Origin: Ashinkailepas kermadecensis
Taxonomy: Eukaryota; Arthropoda; Thecostraca; Neolepadidae
Direction: 5' to 3'
DNA: 64,000 nt
Assembly: GCA_034440615.1 (NCBI GenBank)
Contig: JAOTOM010004614.1
Span: 300,554 to 364,553, forward strand
The position numbers and the translations under genes are program-made. This document shows, one piece after another, positions 1-11,596 of this stretch (its first letter is position 1; each line of letters begins with the position of its first letter). Under the pieces are notes generated by a model. That model did no database searches, had not been told where the DNA came from, and saw only the letters and a list, made by a program, of their open reading frames with translations.

Positions 1-270
1 AATTTTCGGTACTACGCGAACGCGTAATAGCGAAATCGCGGACTTACATAAGTTCCGCGATGCCCAGCACTGTTTTTGGAGGTGCGTTCAGGTGATCTGA
101 CCTATGATCTGATCTTGAAAGTCTACAACATTTTCGGGAATTTTTTTTAAAAGTGATAGAGGATGCCAGATTTGATCATGCCAAAAATGGCTAATTTTCT
201 ACTCTTTTCGCTAATTTTCACACATAATTTTCCCCTCTGAACCCTGGCATGAAACCAATTCTAGGACACT
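1..270. other. No recognisable feature
   Basis: AT-leaning sequence with no open frame, repeat or RNA gene that I can support. Confidence 0.5.
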
Positions 271-278
271 GTGCCAGG

Positions 279-466
279 CAGGGGCGTCACCGACGGGGGG
301 GTCGCGAGTGCGACCCCCACTTCTGAAACCGGTGTAGGTATCTCTCAGCGTTACGACCCCCCTTGGACCCTCACTCGAAAATCCGTGCATGGCTCCGACC
401 CCCCCGCTCGAAAATCCGTGCATGGCTCCGACCCCCCCCGCTCGAAAATCCGTGGCGACGCCGCTG
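279..466 (+). mobile_element. hAT-like MITE, copy 1 (188 bp)
   Basis: A short non-autonomous DNA element. It starts CAGGGGCGTCACCGACGG and ends CGTGGCGACGCCGCTG, so the ends are imperfect inverted repeats of the form CAGNGGCGTCRCC. It is flanked by a perfect 8-bp direct repeat, GTGCCAGG, at 271-278 and 467-474. An 8-bp target duplication with CAGNG termini is the hallmark of hAT elements. The interior is C/G-rich, holds a short internal duplication around the phrase CTCGAAAATCCGTG, and has no coding capacity. It is homologous, in inverted orientation, to the element at 3647-3795. The mobilising transposase is not in this window. Confidence 0.85.
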
Positions 467-470
467 GTGC

Positions 471-640
471 CAGGGGCGCAGTACCTAACTTTATTCCGCC
501 TTCAGGTTGAGGGGGCATGGGGGAGAGTCGTGAGCGATTTTCACGTCTTTCTTCCCATGCAATGCCATAACCAATGTTAAATTTCGCCAAAGTTGGGGGC
601 GGCTGCCCTCTGCCCCCGGCAGGGGGTTGTCATCCGTATT
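471..640 (+). repeat. Dispersed repeat family H, copy A
   Basis: Begins CAGGGGCGCAGTACC directly at the right target duplication of the preceding MITE. It runs through a GGTTGAGGGGGCATGG segment to the phrase AATTTCGCCAAAGTTGGGGG and a G/C-rich tail. The same order of motifs is seen at 3530-3829 on the minus strand and, more diverged, at 18330-18475. The CAGGGGCG start resembles a hAT terminus, but the other end and a target duplication could not be fixed. This copy lacks the MITE that interrupts the 3.5-kb copy, so it serves as that insertion's empty site. Confidence 0.6.
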
Positions 641-989
641 CAAATAGCGTGTAGCCAAATGGAAAGATGACGTCAGGGCTAAGCTCCATTTCGACCAATG
701 AGAAGCCGCCTTCGCGCTCACGTGACTACCACGTGACCGTGACTGCAGCGGCCATGGCCATTGGTCGGCAGCGGCTGAAACTATTTACATTGCGTTGATA
801 TGGCGCGCTTGCAGGGCTCTCCTTGATGCCGAAAAACTTCAATTTTTGTATACACAATAGTATAATATCGATTGTGATTTCGATACAAGACACTTTGGTT
901 TATCCAGCAATACTAAATCCATTCTGCTGTCATTTGTAGTTTGTCGCGCACCGTGCCAGATTTTGCGGCCCGCCCTGGACGGTGGTGTT
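641..989. other. No recognisable feature
   Basis: Mixed-composition DNA between two hAT-like elements. No supported gene or repeat. CTATGGCC at 990-997 is the left target duplication of the next element. Confidence 0.45.
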
Positions 990-997
990 CTATGGCC

Positions 998-2821
998 CAG
1001 GGGCGTCGCCACCGGGGGGGCAGGGGGGGCAGTCGCCCCCCCTGGCGTTAGCCAGGGGGGCAAACATATCCTTTTGCCCCCTGAAATTTCGGGAGGCCCT
1101 GTCGCCAAACAGGAGGCCCCCAGGTTACCGACAACAAAAAGCTACATACAACCGCTGGGAGGCCCGTCCGCACATGCCTGAGGCCCCTCTCAACGACGTG
1201 AGGCCCCCTGAAGTTTCTAAGAGGCCCCTGCAGCTGAGTGTAGGCCCCCTATCAGCTAACCTGAGACGCCCTACTACTACTGAGAGGCCCCTCTCAACGA
1301 CGTGAGGCCCCCTGAAGTTTCTAAGAGGCCCCTGCAGCTGAGTGTAGGCCCCCTATCAGCTAACCTGAGACGCCCTACTACTACTGAGAGGCCCCTCTCA
1401 ACGACGTGAGGCCCCCTGAAGCTTCTAAGAGGCCCCTGCAGCTGAGTGTAGGCCCCCTATCAGCTAACCTGAGACGCCCTACTACTACTGAGAGGCCCCT
1501 CTCAACGAAGTGAGGCCTGCCTGAAGCTTCTAAGAGGCCCCTGCAGCTGAGTGTAGGCCCCCTATCAGCTAACCTGAGACGCCCTACTACTACTGAGAGG
1601 CCCCTCTCACGACGACGTGAGGCCCCCTGGAAGCTTCTAAGAGGCCCCTGCAGCTGAGTGTAGGCCCCCTATCAGCTAACTTGAGGCGCCATACTACTAC
1701 TGAGAGGCCCTCTCAACGACGTGAGGCCCCCTGAAGCTTCTAAGAGGCCCCTGCAGCTGAGTGTAGGCCCCCTATCAGCTAACCTGAGTGAGGCCCCTCA
1801 ACGACGTGGCCCCTGAAGCTTCTAAGAGGCCCCTGCAGCTGAGTGTAGGCCCCCTATCAGCTAACCTGAGACGCTCTACTACTACTGAGAGGCCCCTCTC
1901 GACGACGTGAGGCCCCCTGAAGCTTCTAAGAGGCCCCTGCAGCTGAGTGTAGGCCCCCTATCAGCTAACTTGAGGCGCCATACTACTACTGAGAGGCCCT
2001 CTCAACGACGTGAGGCCCCTGAAGCTTCTAAGAGGCCCCTGCAGCTGAGTGTAGGCCCCCTATCAGCTAACCTGAGACGCCCTACTACTACTGAGAGGCC
2101 CCTCTCAACGACGTGACGCCCCTGAAGCTTCTAAGAGGCCCTGCAGCTGAGTGTAGGCCCCCTATCAGCTAACCTGAGACGCCCTACTACTACTGAGAGG
2201 CCCCTCTCAACGACGTGAGGCCCCCTGAAGCTTCTAAGAGGCCCCTGCAGCTGAGTGTAGGCCCCCTATCAGCTAATCTGAGACGCCCTACTACTACTGA
2301 GAGGCCCCTCTCAACGACGTGAGGCGCCCTGAAGCTGCTAAGAGGCCCGTGCAGCTGAGTGTAAGCCCCATATCAGTTAACCTGAGGCCCCTTACTACCA
2401 TTGAGAGGCCCCTCTCAACGACATGAGGTCCTCTCTCAAAGACATGAGGCCCCATGAAGCTTCTAAGAGACCGAAATTTATCCATTCCCGAATGGATACC
2501 AAAAAATAAACCACACACTTCCCCCTGGAGATCAGCTCCTGGCAAAACTCGGTGGTGACGCCCCTACGGCCCTGCATAGGATGCACTTCGACTGGTAAGG
2601 CTGCTCCCTGAGCGACATAGGAGGCCCCCTTGCAGCGATTTATATAAATTTACATTTCAAATATTATTTTAATATTTTTTTTGGAGGCCCCCTGCAAAAA
2701 AAATAATGCACGAAATCCGAGGAGAAAAGTTTTGGTGGGGGTAGGTTAGGAGGCCCCCTCCACAGCTGAGGAGGCCCCTCTGGAGCTCTGCCCCCTGGCA
2801 AAATATGGTGGCGACGCCCTG
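998..2821 (+). mobile_element. hAT-like non-autonomous element carrying a 104-bp array
   Basis: Left terminus CAGGGGCGTCGCCACC (998-1013) and right terminus GGTGGCGACGCCCTG (2807-2821) are inverted repeats differing by one G. The 8-bp direct repeat CTATGGCC flanks the unit at 990-997 and 2822-2829, as expected for a hAT insertion. Most of the interior is a 104-bp tandem array (1181-2471); the rest is AGGCCCC-rich sequence and a short AT-rich patch near 2640-2700. A second, inner right-end-like sequence lies at 2551-2563 and is followed by CTACGGCC (2564-2571), 7/8 identical to the target duplication. The right end plus flank therefore seems to have been duplicated, and the original boundary could be either one. 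No transposase is encoded. Confidence 0.8.
1181..2471 (+). repeat. 104-bp minisatellite, about 12 copies
   Basis: The phrase AGGCCCCTCTCAACGACGTG recurs at 1181, 1285 and 1389, giving a 104-bp period. Each unit contains about four spaced AGGCCCC motifs, CAGCTGAGTGTAGG, CTATCAGCTAACCTGAG and a CTACTACTACTGAG segment. Copies are near-identical apart from point changes and a few truncated units (for example near 1790-1820). The last units (2294-2471) are the most diverged, as is usual at an array edge. Open frames across it are by-products of the periodicity. Confidence 0.95.
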
Positions 2822-2829
2822 CTATGGCC

Positions 2830-3529
2830 TTGCCCCCACCCCCCTCCTCCCCGGTTCCTGCGTCCCTGCCCTGTGCGTCAACAATCAACATACCTTGCTC
2901 CGTGACATGCAACATCTGCGGCGTTCCCAGATGCAGACGCTTGCAGCGATGTCTTTGTAATATTACTAGAATGAAAATACTTGGTTACTTTTGAACAATT
3001 TGCACTACTTTTTTCCAACTCAGCACGTTTTCGTTTCGCAATTCGTTCGGCGCGAGGCATTTTCTTAATAATCTGGTATAGTGCAACTACCGGGCTATCG
3101 ATCTGCAACGTGTTTGAAGTTGTTTACGATTTAATTAATCTTCTGCTATGCTGTTCTGAACAAGAACTTTATGGCCTTTGTTTAAAAAAAAAGAAAATAA
3201 TGAAAATATATGCCATTACAAAACTTACCGTAAATTATTCACAATTCATTAAAAATAAAACTATCGAAAAAGTTGGTACGGACAGCATCAGCAATCTACC
3301 TATCCGCTTGTCATTTCGTCTCTGCCCGCCGCGCCATCTGGGAAAAATTCGCGGGCGATTCCGTCCGGGACAGTCTAACATCCAGGCGCTCCCGCCCGCG
3401 CCGGCTTCATGGCGGGCCCGACACTGCGACTCGAGTGAAGTCCGCTGGGGCGTGCCGGCAGAAGTTCGGTCGGGGCTCTGGCGAGTATGAGGAACGGGGC
3501 AATAAGGGCAGGAACAGGGTCGCAGGAAG
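2830..3529. other. No recognisable gene
   Basis: AT-richer DNA from about 2880 to 3300, then a G/C-rich segment to 3530. A 169-codon open frame at 2981-3490 shows no domain that I recognise and starts in low-complexity AT-rich sequence, so it is not called as a gene. Confidence 0.4.
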
Positions 3530-3829
3530 CGGGGGGGGCAGGAGGGTAGCCCCCAAGTTTGGCGAAATTAAACAGTAGCCCAATGACGTTTCATTTAATG
3601 GAAAGAAATAATTTGAAAAGCGGTTTGCCTCCTCCATGCCCCTCAATAGCGGCGTCGCCATGGATTTTCGAGGGGGGTCCGAGCCATCCAAGTGGGGGGT
3701 CGTGGGGGTCGTAATGATGAGAGATACGCCGATTTTCAAAAGTGGGGGTCCGGAGCCCCCAACCCCACCCCCCAGCCCCGTCGGCAACGCCCCTGCCCCT
3801 CAACCTGAATATAGTCCCTGCGCCCCTGT
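3530..3829 (-). repeat. Dispersed repeat family H, copy B (interrupted)
   Basis: Read on the minus strand it begins CAGGGGCGCAGGGAC (ends at 3829), passes through CAGGTTGAGGGG, is interrupted by the MITE at 3647-3795, and resumes with TTGAGGGGCATGGAGG. It then runs to TTAATTTCGCCAAACTTGG and a G/C-rich tail. This is the same order as copy A at 471-640. Confidence 0.6.
3647..3795 (-). mobile_element. hAT-like MITE, copy 2 (149 bp)
   Basis: Plus-strand ends are TAGCGGCGTCGCCATGG and GGCAACGCCCCTG, inverted repeats of the same family as 279-466. The perfect 8-bp target duplication CCCCTCAA sits at 3639-3646 and 3796-3803. Shared interior phrases with copy 1 on the opposite strand include ACCCCCACTT, TATCTCTCA and a CTCGAAAATCC block. 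It has no coding capacity. Its target is a copy of repeat family H, so this is an element nested in another repeat. Confidence 0.85.
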
Positions 3830-3889
3830 GCAGAAACGGGCACAATGCTGGGCAGGGTAGGGCCTGGGGGCAGAACAGAGCTCGACCTG

Positions 3890-4735
3890 AGAGCACTGCC
3901 TGAGGGCAGGCAGAGCAGGGCATGACACGGTCTGAAAGCAGGGCAGGGCACGGCTTGTCTGAGGGTAGGGCACGGCACGGTCTGAGGGCCGGGCAGGGCA
4001 CGGTCTGAGGGCAGGGCAGGGCACGACTGAGGGCAGAGCATGGCACGGTCTGTTTGAGGGTAGGGCACGGCACGGTCTGAGGGCAGGACGGGGCAAAGTC
4101 TGAGGGCAGGGCAGGGCACGGTCTGAGGGCATGGCAGGGCACGGTCTGAGGCCAAGGCAGGGCACGACTGAGGGGCAGGGCGGGGCACGACCTGAGGACA
4201 GGGCAGGACATGACTGAGGACAGGGCAGGACATGACTGAGAGCAGGGCAGGGCAGGGCACGGTCTGAGGGCAGGGCAGCGCACGACCTGAGAGCAGGGCA
4301 GGGCACGGCCTGAGAGCAGGGCAGGGCACGACTGAGGGCAGAGAAGAGAACGGCCTGAGGGCAGGGCAGGGCACGGTCTGAGGGCAGGGGCAGAGCACGG
4401 TCTGAGGGCAGGGCAGGGCACGACTGAGGAAAGGGCAGGGCACGGCCTGAGGACAGGGCAGGGCACGGCCTGAGGGCAGGGCAGGGCACGGCCTGAGGGC
4501 AGGGCAGGGCACGGCCTGAGGGCAGGGCAGGGCACGGCCTGAGGGCAGGGCTCAGTCTGAGGGCAGGGCAAGGCACGAATGGGCATTGGGCAGGGCACGG
4601 TCTGAGGGCAGGGCAGGGCACGACTGAGGGCAGGGCAGGGCACGGTCTGAGGGCAGGTCAGGGCACAGAACCTGAGCATAGGGCACGCCAGCACGGTACA
4701 GGGCAGGGCAGGGCAGGGCACGACAGGACACAGAG
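3890..4735. repeat. 23-bp G-rich minisatellite (about 36 copies)
   Basis: Units of about 23 bp built from CACGGTCTGAGGG followed by CAGGGCAGGG, with frequent CACGGCCTGAG and CACGACTGAG variants. The array is strongly strand-asymmetric (G-rich top strand). The minus strand is open in all frames and reads as Cys/Pro/Ala/Leu repeats, which I attribute to the array and not to a gene. Confidence 0.9.
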
Positions 4736-4799
4736 CAAACAGACAAAGTGATACTCACTGTGCAGGAAATGAACGGGCATGTCATTTGTGCTTCTTCTT

Positions 4800-5090
4800 C
4801 CTACTGAGAGCATATTTCCATTTGGGACGCAGTGGTCCAAAATTTGGAAGGGCTACGTCCCAACGGGAGGGGCTGCGTCCCAAAATGGGACGCAGTCGAT
4901 ATGCTAAAATATGCCCTGGCCCTTCGCCATCGGGCGGGGGTGGATTTCCGCTCCCTTCAGGATCTCAAAAGCCATGACATTCACAAAAATAAAGGTGCTG
5001 TCAGCAGGGGTGTTGTTTTATATACTTTTGAGGGGGCAAGTGGCCCCTCAATGTTCTTGAGGGGGCAAGTGCCCCTCTCAAAGCTCTGCT
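4800..5090. other. Diverged repeat fragments with a small hairpin
   Basis: Contains repeated GGGACGCAGT/TGCGTCCC motifs, including a stem CTGCGTCCC at 4873-4881 and GGGACGCAG at 4887-4895 with a 5-base loop. A segment near 4995-5060 (CAGCAGGGGTGTTGTTTTA, then TTTGAGGGGGCAAGTG) resembles the right arm of the inverted-repeat element at 63.85 kb. Fragment of a dispersed family; boundaries not resolved. Confidence 0.4.
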
Positions 5091-8000
5091 TTGACCTTGG
5101 CACTACTAAACAAAGAAAAAAACGAAACTACAACTCTTCCTTCACCATATGTCATCTGATAGTGCATGAGGACAGGAAATGTTCATTTCCAGCGCAATAA
5201 CCACCTTGAAAAGAATATGGATTTTTCATTAGTTACTGATGGTAAACAAGGTTGTCATGGTTATAATCTAATTCCTTCCTTCGGTATATATTACTACGTT
5301 GAATACCTTTCGATGTATTACATTTATTTGAACATAGTAAGCAATTGTATTGTCGAGCACAGTGTCGGCGCATGTGTGTAAAATGGCAATGACAGTCGCA
5401 AAATGGCGTTGTCTAGTACGGGCACAGCATGTTGTTCAAGTCACAACAAACGTCCTATTTTGGCGCTTTCCGATTCCCTGACGCTCGACCGACCCCATCG
5501 GCACCCATCAAACACTCCCGGTCGGAACAGAATGCGCGCCGACTGTGTGGCCGGTTGCGTTGGCATGGTAACGCCCCTATTAGCGCTGATCGTCGCTGGC
5601 TGTTGGCGGTCTTGTCACCGGCGACCCGGTGTCACGGGCGAGGTGTGGTCGATCGTAATTGGACGGGCCGCTCGTACTGCACATCCGGCGACACGTGGAC
5701 AAGTATCGTCGGCGGTGTGGTTTAAGCGATTTGGACAATTTCTGCGACCCCGTCGGATCTCCTCGGGATTCTGCCGCCTGCTTGCTAAGAGGAGCGGTGA
5801 GGCTTCTGAGGGGTTCCTCGAAATGTTAACGCTGTCGAAATGCAGCATGCGACCTGGTGAAGGACAAATTCAACTTGAAATTGCCGTTCCAGGTCAGGTA
5901 ACGGAGTTGTAATGTAACTTCCGGTTTGAATACGACCTCCTTGCACCATTCCCTTGACGCCAGCGGTATTGCTGATAACTTATTCAACGGCTGTAGTGGA
6001 CGTTCAGTCAGCATACACGGCTGTCCCGAACGGTACTGCCAAGCCAAATGATGGCCAGGCTCAACCCGCTGCAGACGCTGCCAGGTCTGTGGTGTGTGAC
6101 CACTTTAAACAAATACATTTTGCAAATCTCTCAGAACGTTGAGGTGTATCGATTATCGTGCTTGTTACCATACTGCCACTAAAGCAGTGTGTGTCGCCAT
6201 CCTGGTGGTGCATGCCTACCGAGAATGGTCTGAGGCACGGGGGCTGAACTCGCCGCTCCGACATCGCTCCCGCCCGAGGTCAGGTGAGGTCAGGTAGTTG
6301 CTTGCTTAGCCTCACACTCACGGCGAGCTTCCTATTATTATGGGGAACTCTCAACGATCCTTCATACAACCAGTTCGCCACCAAAGGTCGTGGCATGTCA
6401 TTTGGTGACCTAATATAACTTTATGTCTACTTCATCATTTTCGTACCATGTATTCGGCGATATGTATTTTGTACGGTATATTCTGTGGTTCTGCAGCATC
6501 TGGTTGGTTGACGCTGCTGTGAGCCTTTGTGTGCCTTTGTGCTGATGCGATACGTGGGCGATTAACAAAGCAACTTTGTTTTGCATCATGTTTCCCTGAT
6601 ATTTTACGATCCCTCATTTTTACGTTGCTAAGGGATCCAATGAAAAGCACACAGAAGTGATACCATAAGTCAATGCACAAATCATAGCATAAATCATAGC
6701 ACAAACCAAAATGAATATTGACCTCTGTGCTGGAGACCATGCGGATGTTCCTGTAGGTAGGCTCCTGAATGGAGCCGCAGAATGCGACAACGTGCGTGCT
6801 ATTTTGTCCAGGATTGCACTTCTTCGCATCTGCGGTTCTGAGGTTCCATTATCACTTCCTCTAGTATGCCATACTTCTTTGGTACATGCTTCTCATGTGT
6901 TCATGCTCTTTTTCTCAAATCGGTACACAAGCGTACGGTGCGGCGTATAGCTTAATAAGTCACATATGAGGTGAAATTAGCTAATGAACTACAAGCCCAG
7001 TCGCGCCTACTCGTTTCTTAGCATATTTCATGCTGGCAATGCATAGCTACAAACTATTTCACACCTGAGTTATGTGCAAACAGAACTTCCTCACGTTTCT
7101 GATGGATGATGAACGGGAGGAAGCTTCTAAAAAGCTTGACCTACGTGCCAAGATCATTTTACCACCCTCCCCATCAGGAGTAGGCGGCTGGGGGCACCGT
7201 CAGGCGGCTGGGGCGGCTGGGGGGCGGCAGTAGGCGGCTGGATGGGGGAGGGGACATCACTCGGGCACCGTCGTATCCATAAATGAGCTGGATCCACGAT
7301 TAAAAAGTCAGCATACGACTGCCGCGATGAAACCAATTTAATGACATTCAGTCTATATTTCATTATTTGCACTCACAATCACTTCGCCTTAAATCTCTAG
7401 GTAGGGGAGGGGCAAGACGAGGTAGCGGGGAAAATAGCATTCGCAATTACTCGTTAATTGGTATTGCGACCTGGTAGCACTCTTGTCAATTGATACTTTT
7501 CCTGTCTGTCGTCGTTCTCTGGTGTAGCAAGACGACCGAGCTAGCTTCCAGCACATATGGCATAGTATGGCGTAGCATAGTACGGATTTCTATTATCTGT
7601 CAGGTTCTAATGTTACTTCGGCATCGGGTTTTTGGCCGGCATTTTGTGATTAGCGGACTATAAGTCAGCTATTGCAATGAGACTGGCATTACACTGTAAG
7701 CTTTTCTATTTGTCTCCCTCATCGCAAGATGGTTTTCTCTGGTGTCATGTTCAAGAACGTCATGCCCAACGAACCAAATTTATCGCCTGGGACATAACGG
7801 GTTATGAGGGAATAGGCAAAACACGGTACCCCGTCTTGCCAGTACTTCACACCGTACAACTGTACTAACTGTTCATTTCCACCACACTGGATTCCTCGCA
7901 TCTGTGCCATCACAGCACGGCCAGCAGATGCTGGGTTCATTTCTCAATAACATATTTGCCTACACTTTTCTCTGTCATACTGCCAACTTGTTTCAATATC

Positions 8001-10117
8001 ATCACGGGTTTTGTATTTGCCTGCTACTTTGCACTCAACGAAGAATAAATTCTATAAGCTGCTAATGCCCAACTACCGACAGTGTAGCATTATTCGCTAC
8101 AACACATGTGATGGCTACCCAATATTGCACCGTGTTCTGTCCAATTTATTCCGTGGGTGGGACAAAATGGAAAAAGGTAAGGTCTATTTGGCATCAGTGC
8201 TGATCTTAAGCAGAAATATGCACGTAGCTAAATATGGAACACTATGGGACTAGACGTTCCAAAGTTCAGCTTGAGGGCAAATATTTTGTAATAGGTTCTG
8301 ATATTTTTGTGTTGGGATAAATATAACGTCAAGATGCCGGTATTGTCCTCCTTCCCCTACCGGTGCTTTTAGCATACTCCTGAATACAACAGATGCTGGA
8401 TCAATGCTGGCGGTTAACAGATGGACATATATGCAACCCCGAGACGTTTCAGCCGTCTGCCCTACACAGACCACACTAAAACGCCCGACCTGCCTTTGGA
8501 TCTACTCAGCCGCCGGCGGTCCGCAAACGTTCTGTTGAAAAGCTCAATGCGATATGGGATTCTTGAAAATAGTCGGCGCCAGTAAGAACCTTGAAAGGCT
8601 TTATGGGACCAGGCAGCTCAGCCTTCAGTCGCATTACGTAAGTCACGTGGATCACTGCCGGACTCTGAACATGGTAGGGTGCGTTCCACTGCGGCCAGAT
8701 GCCCTGGGACTATAGGCGTAGGAACAGGGGAGGGGGGCAGGAGGACCATGGCCAACTCACCTTTCTAATTGTGTGTGTGTGGCTCCCCACCTTTGAGACC
8801 TTTAAATTTCATAAAAAGCAGCATGCACACATTTGAAGATGTGAAATCTCCCTGCAATTCATAACTAAGTAAAAGCTGCACATATCACATCGGAGTACTT
8901 CATTTTTTAAGTCATGCACCTTACAACAACGGAACTAATTCAGGAGTTGATGTAATGCAACGGATGTATGGATATTCACACCATATATTATGTTATGAAA
9001 AGACTATAAAGCAGGTAATGTGCCAGCCAGTACCAAAGTACATTCATACTAGAGTTTTACTGTGGTTCTTTGACTGTTAGCATATTTAGCATCGATTTCA
9101 TTAATATTTCCTACAGTAGAAAATTATAAAGCCTGAAGGCAGTAACGTAACACGTTCAAGGTAAGATATACAATTCGCAAGCACAAGTTCCTTGCCTTGA
9201 TGCTACATAGCCATGTATTATATATGGCCTTGGTCCAAGCTGCCATACACTTCAACAGTTATATGTATTTTGTTTATTGAAGCATACAAATTACTGCCAT
9301 GATACATACATTGCGTGAATGTAATATGGAATAGAACGTAAAATTTCCACATGTCAATGAATTTTCACAGTTGGGTACAGCACACAGATATCCAACCTGT
9401 TGAGTGAGTTGTCGGGGTATTTATCGGTGATGGCATCCAACATAGCAAAATACTTATTTTCATCATTTATTATGGTAGCATAGAAACAGTAATGAAGTAC
9501 ACACCCTATTAAATCAACTTCAAGTGCGAGAACGTCTCTGACAATCTCAGAATCCCCCTAGAGGATTAGGCACTCGTGATGCGACCTGACAAGGTCACAT
9601 GAGGATTGGTATGAAGAGTGATGATGTGACGAGTGACGAGCGATACTTGTCATGTGACCTGAGAAGGCACATGCCGAGCATGACAACTGACCCGAGTGGA
9701 CCTTCAGCTGGGTGACTGCGTAGTGGCATTGGCAGCACGGTAAACATTGAATTCGAATTATGTCGTTCAACAGAAATGGTTCAGTCAGATGGTGGGCCCA
9801 TGGTATATGTAACAATCTCTCCGTAGCAAAGACTCTGATCCCAGAATCAACTCAGTGAAGACATTCGGATTAAAATTACTAAAACACCGAATGACAACGG
9901 AGGCTACTATCAAGGCTTTTCATCGTCCAGTGATGTGGACGTCCAGGCTGATATTTAAGTACCTCGAAGATAATGGGATGAATTTTGACCAATTGCGGGG
10001 TGTATATTTCTGAACACTACCTGTGGTGCAAGCAGTTAAATGGGCATAGAAGAGTCGATTTCGTGCGATGTACTCCATGGACTTCATTGTTAAGCTATAA
10101 AATCATTGGGGCATGCG
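5091..10117. other. 5 kb without recognisable genes
   Basis: No array, terminal repeat or domain was recognised here, apart from a short GGCGGCTGGGG-rich patch near 7185-7250. The longest open frame is 169 codons at 5403-5912 (+). It begins ATGGCGTTGTCTAG and is rich in Arg, Ser and Cys, with no family resemblance that I can name. It could be chance or part of an old element. Confidence 0.35.
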
Positions 10118-11249
10118 CAGTGGCGTACCGAAGGGGGGGGGCGCTGGAGCAGTCCCTCCCCCTGAGAGGTTGTAGGGCCCCAATAAACGCGCCGGGGTTC
10201 GGAAAAATAGCGCCAGGCTCCCTAAAAATCCAGCTGATGTCCCCAACAATCGCACCAGGGCTCATAAAAATAACATTGGGGGGGGGGGAGGCCCCAAAAA
10301 TTCGCGCAGGGCCCCCTGAAAACAACGCTGTGGGCCTCCAAAATCCTACCAAGGCCCCTGAAAATCACGTTGTGGGCCTCAAAAATTGTTTTGGGACCCT
10401 AAAAATGACACCGGGGGCTCCAAAATGTGGGACCGGGCCCCTGAAAACACCGCTGGAGCCCCCCCAAATCGCGCTGGGACATTGGAAATCACGCTGGGGG
10501 CCAAAAAGTCTCACCGGGGCCCCGAAGATGACGCTGGGTCACAGAAAGACTGACCGGGCCCTCAAAATCACGCTGCGTCCCAAAAGGTCGGGCCGGGGCT
10601 CCTGGAAATCACGCTGGGAGCACAAAAAGCCGTGCCGTGGTCCTTGAAAATCACGATGGGGGCCTCAAAAAGACGTGCTGTGCCCCTGAAAATCACGCTG
10701 GGGGCTCAAACGTTCGCGCCTGGGTCCCAAAAAATCACACTGGGGGCGAAAATGTCGTGCCGGGGTTCTTGAAAATAACAACGGGGACCTCAAAAGGTTG
10801 GACGGGGGCCCCTGAAAATCACGCTGAGCCTGAAGGTACTAAAAAGTCGCGTCACGTCAAGTCCTGAAAATCACTTTTTGGGCTTGACAGGTCGCACCGG
10901 GGCCCCAAACGTCTCATCGGGATCACCCAATAAATGAGGCTGAAGAAACGAAAAAAAAGTCCGGACATGGAAAACCACTCTGGGGTCCCAGCAATCGCTC
11001 CACAAGAAGCCAAAACCTGTCGGGGCCCAGAAAGACGTGTCCAGGCCACTAAAACTCGCGATAGGCATCCCAACAAATGACGACAGGGTCCAAAAATCAC
11101 ACTTAGACCCCAAAACGTCTCGTCGCTGCCTTTGAAAATCACACTGGGAACGCATAAAGTCGCGCCGGGGCCCCACAAGTCGCAGCTGGCTTCCCAAAAG
11201 TCAATTCCTACCCAAAATGTCACTCTACGGCCACACAAATTGCGTCAAA

Positions 11250-11254
11250 TACCC
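11250..11254. repeat. Target-site duplication, left copy (TACCC)
   Basis: TACCC immediately outside the LTR at 11255. It is matched exactly by 12934-12938 on the other side. Confidence 0.85.
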
Positions 11255-11392
11255 TGGTTCAGTTTCACCAGAGTTCGCTGTAGGGCACGATACACACACG
11301 AGGAAGTCTGAACGAGAACTGTTTGGGCTTGCGCCGCTCAGCTGAGGGGACGACCGCGGCGACATCTACTGGTGGCTAACTCAACCAATACA
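11255..11392 (-). repeat. 3' LTR (138 bp)
   Basis: Minus strand begins TGTATTGGTTGAG and ends CTGAACCA. It shares the block GTAGGGCACGATACACAC and most of its length with 12797-12933. It carries an extra CA relative to the other LTR in the CACACACG run. Confidence 0.9.
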
Positions 11393-11402
11393 CTCCCTCG
11401 CT
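11393..11402 (-). other. Polypurine tract
   Basis: On the minus strand AGCGAGGGAG lies immediately 5' of the 3' LTR start TGTATTGG. This is the expected position for plus-strand DNA priming during reverse transcription. Confidence 0.7.
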
Positions 11403-11596
11403 TGTCATTACACATTAAGCGGTGCAATGTACTTATGTGTGATGCGATTGAACACAATTATTATTGCTTCTGCACCAAAATACATAAACGGCAGATTTGA
11501 GCCGAGCAAAGGTAAACGACATTTATATCACAAGATGCCATCATCCACGCACAATTACGGCCTCACCCCCTCACCAGTCCGGCTGCGCACAACGCA

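Noticed and set aside
3591..4721. Long Cys/Pro/Ala/Leu open frames (and the similar ones at 41.4-42.4 kb)
   Set aside because: Translations of 23-bp and 12-bp G-rich arrays; several overlapping frames are equally open.
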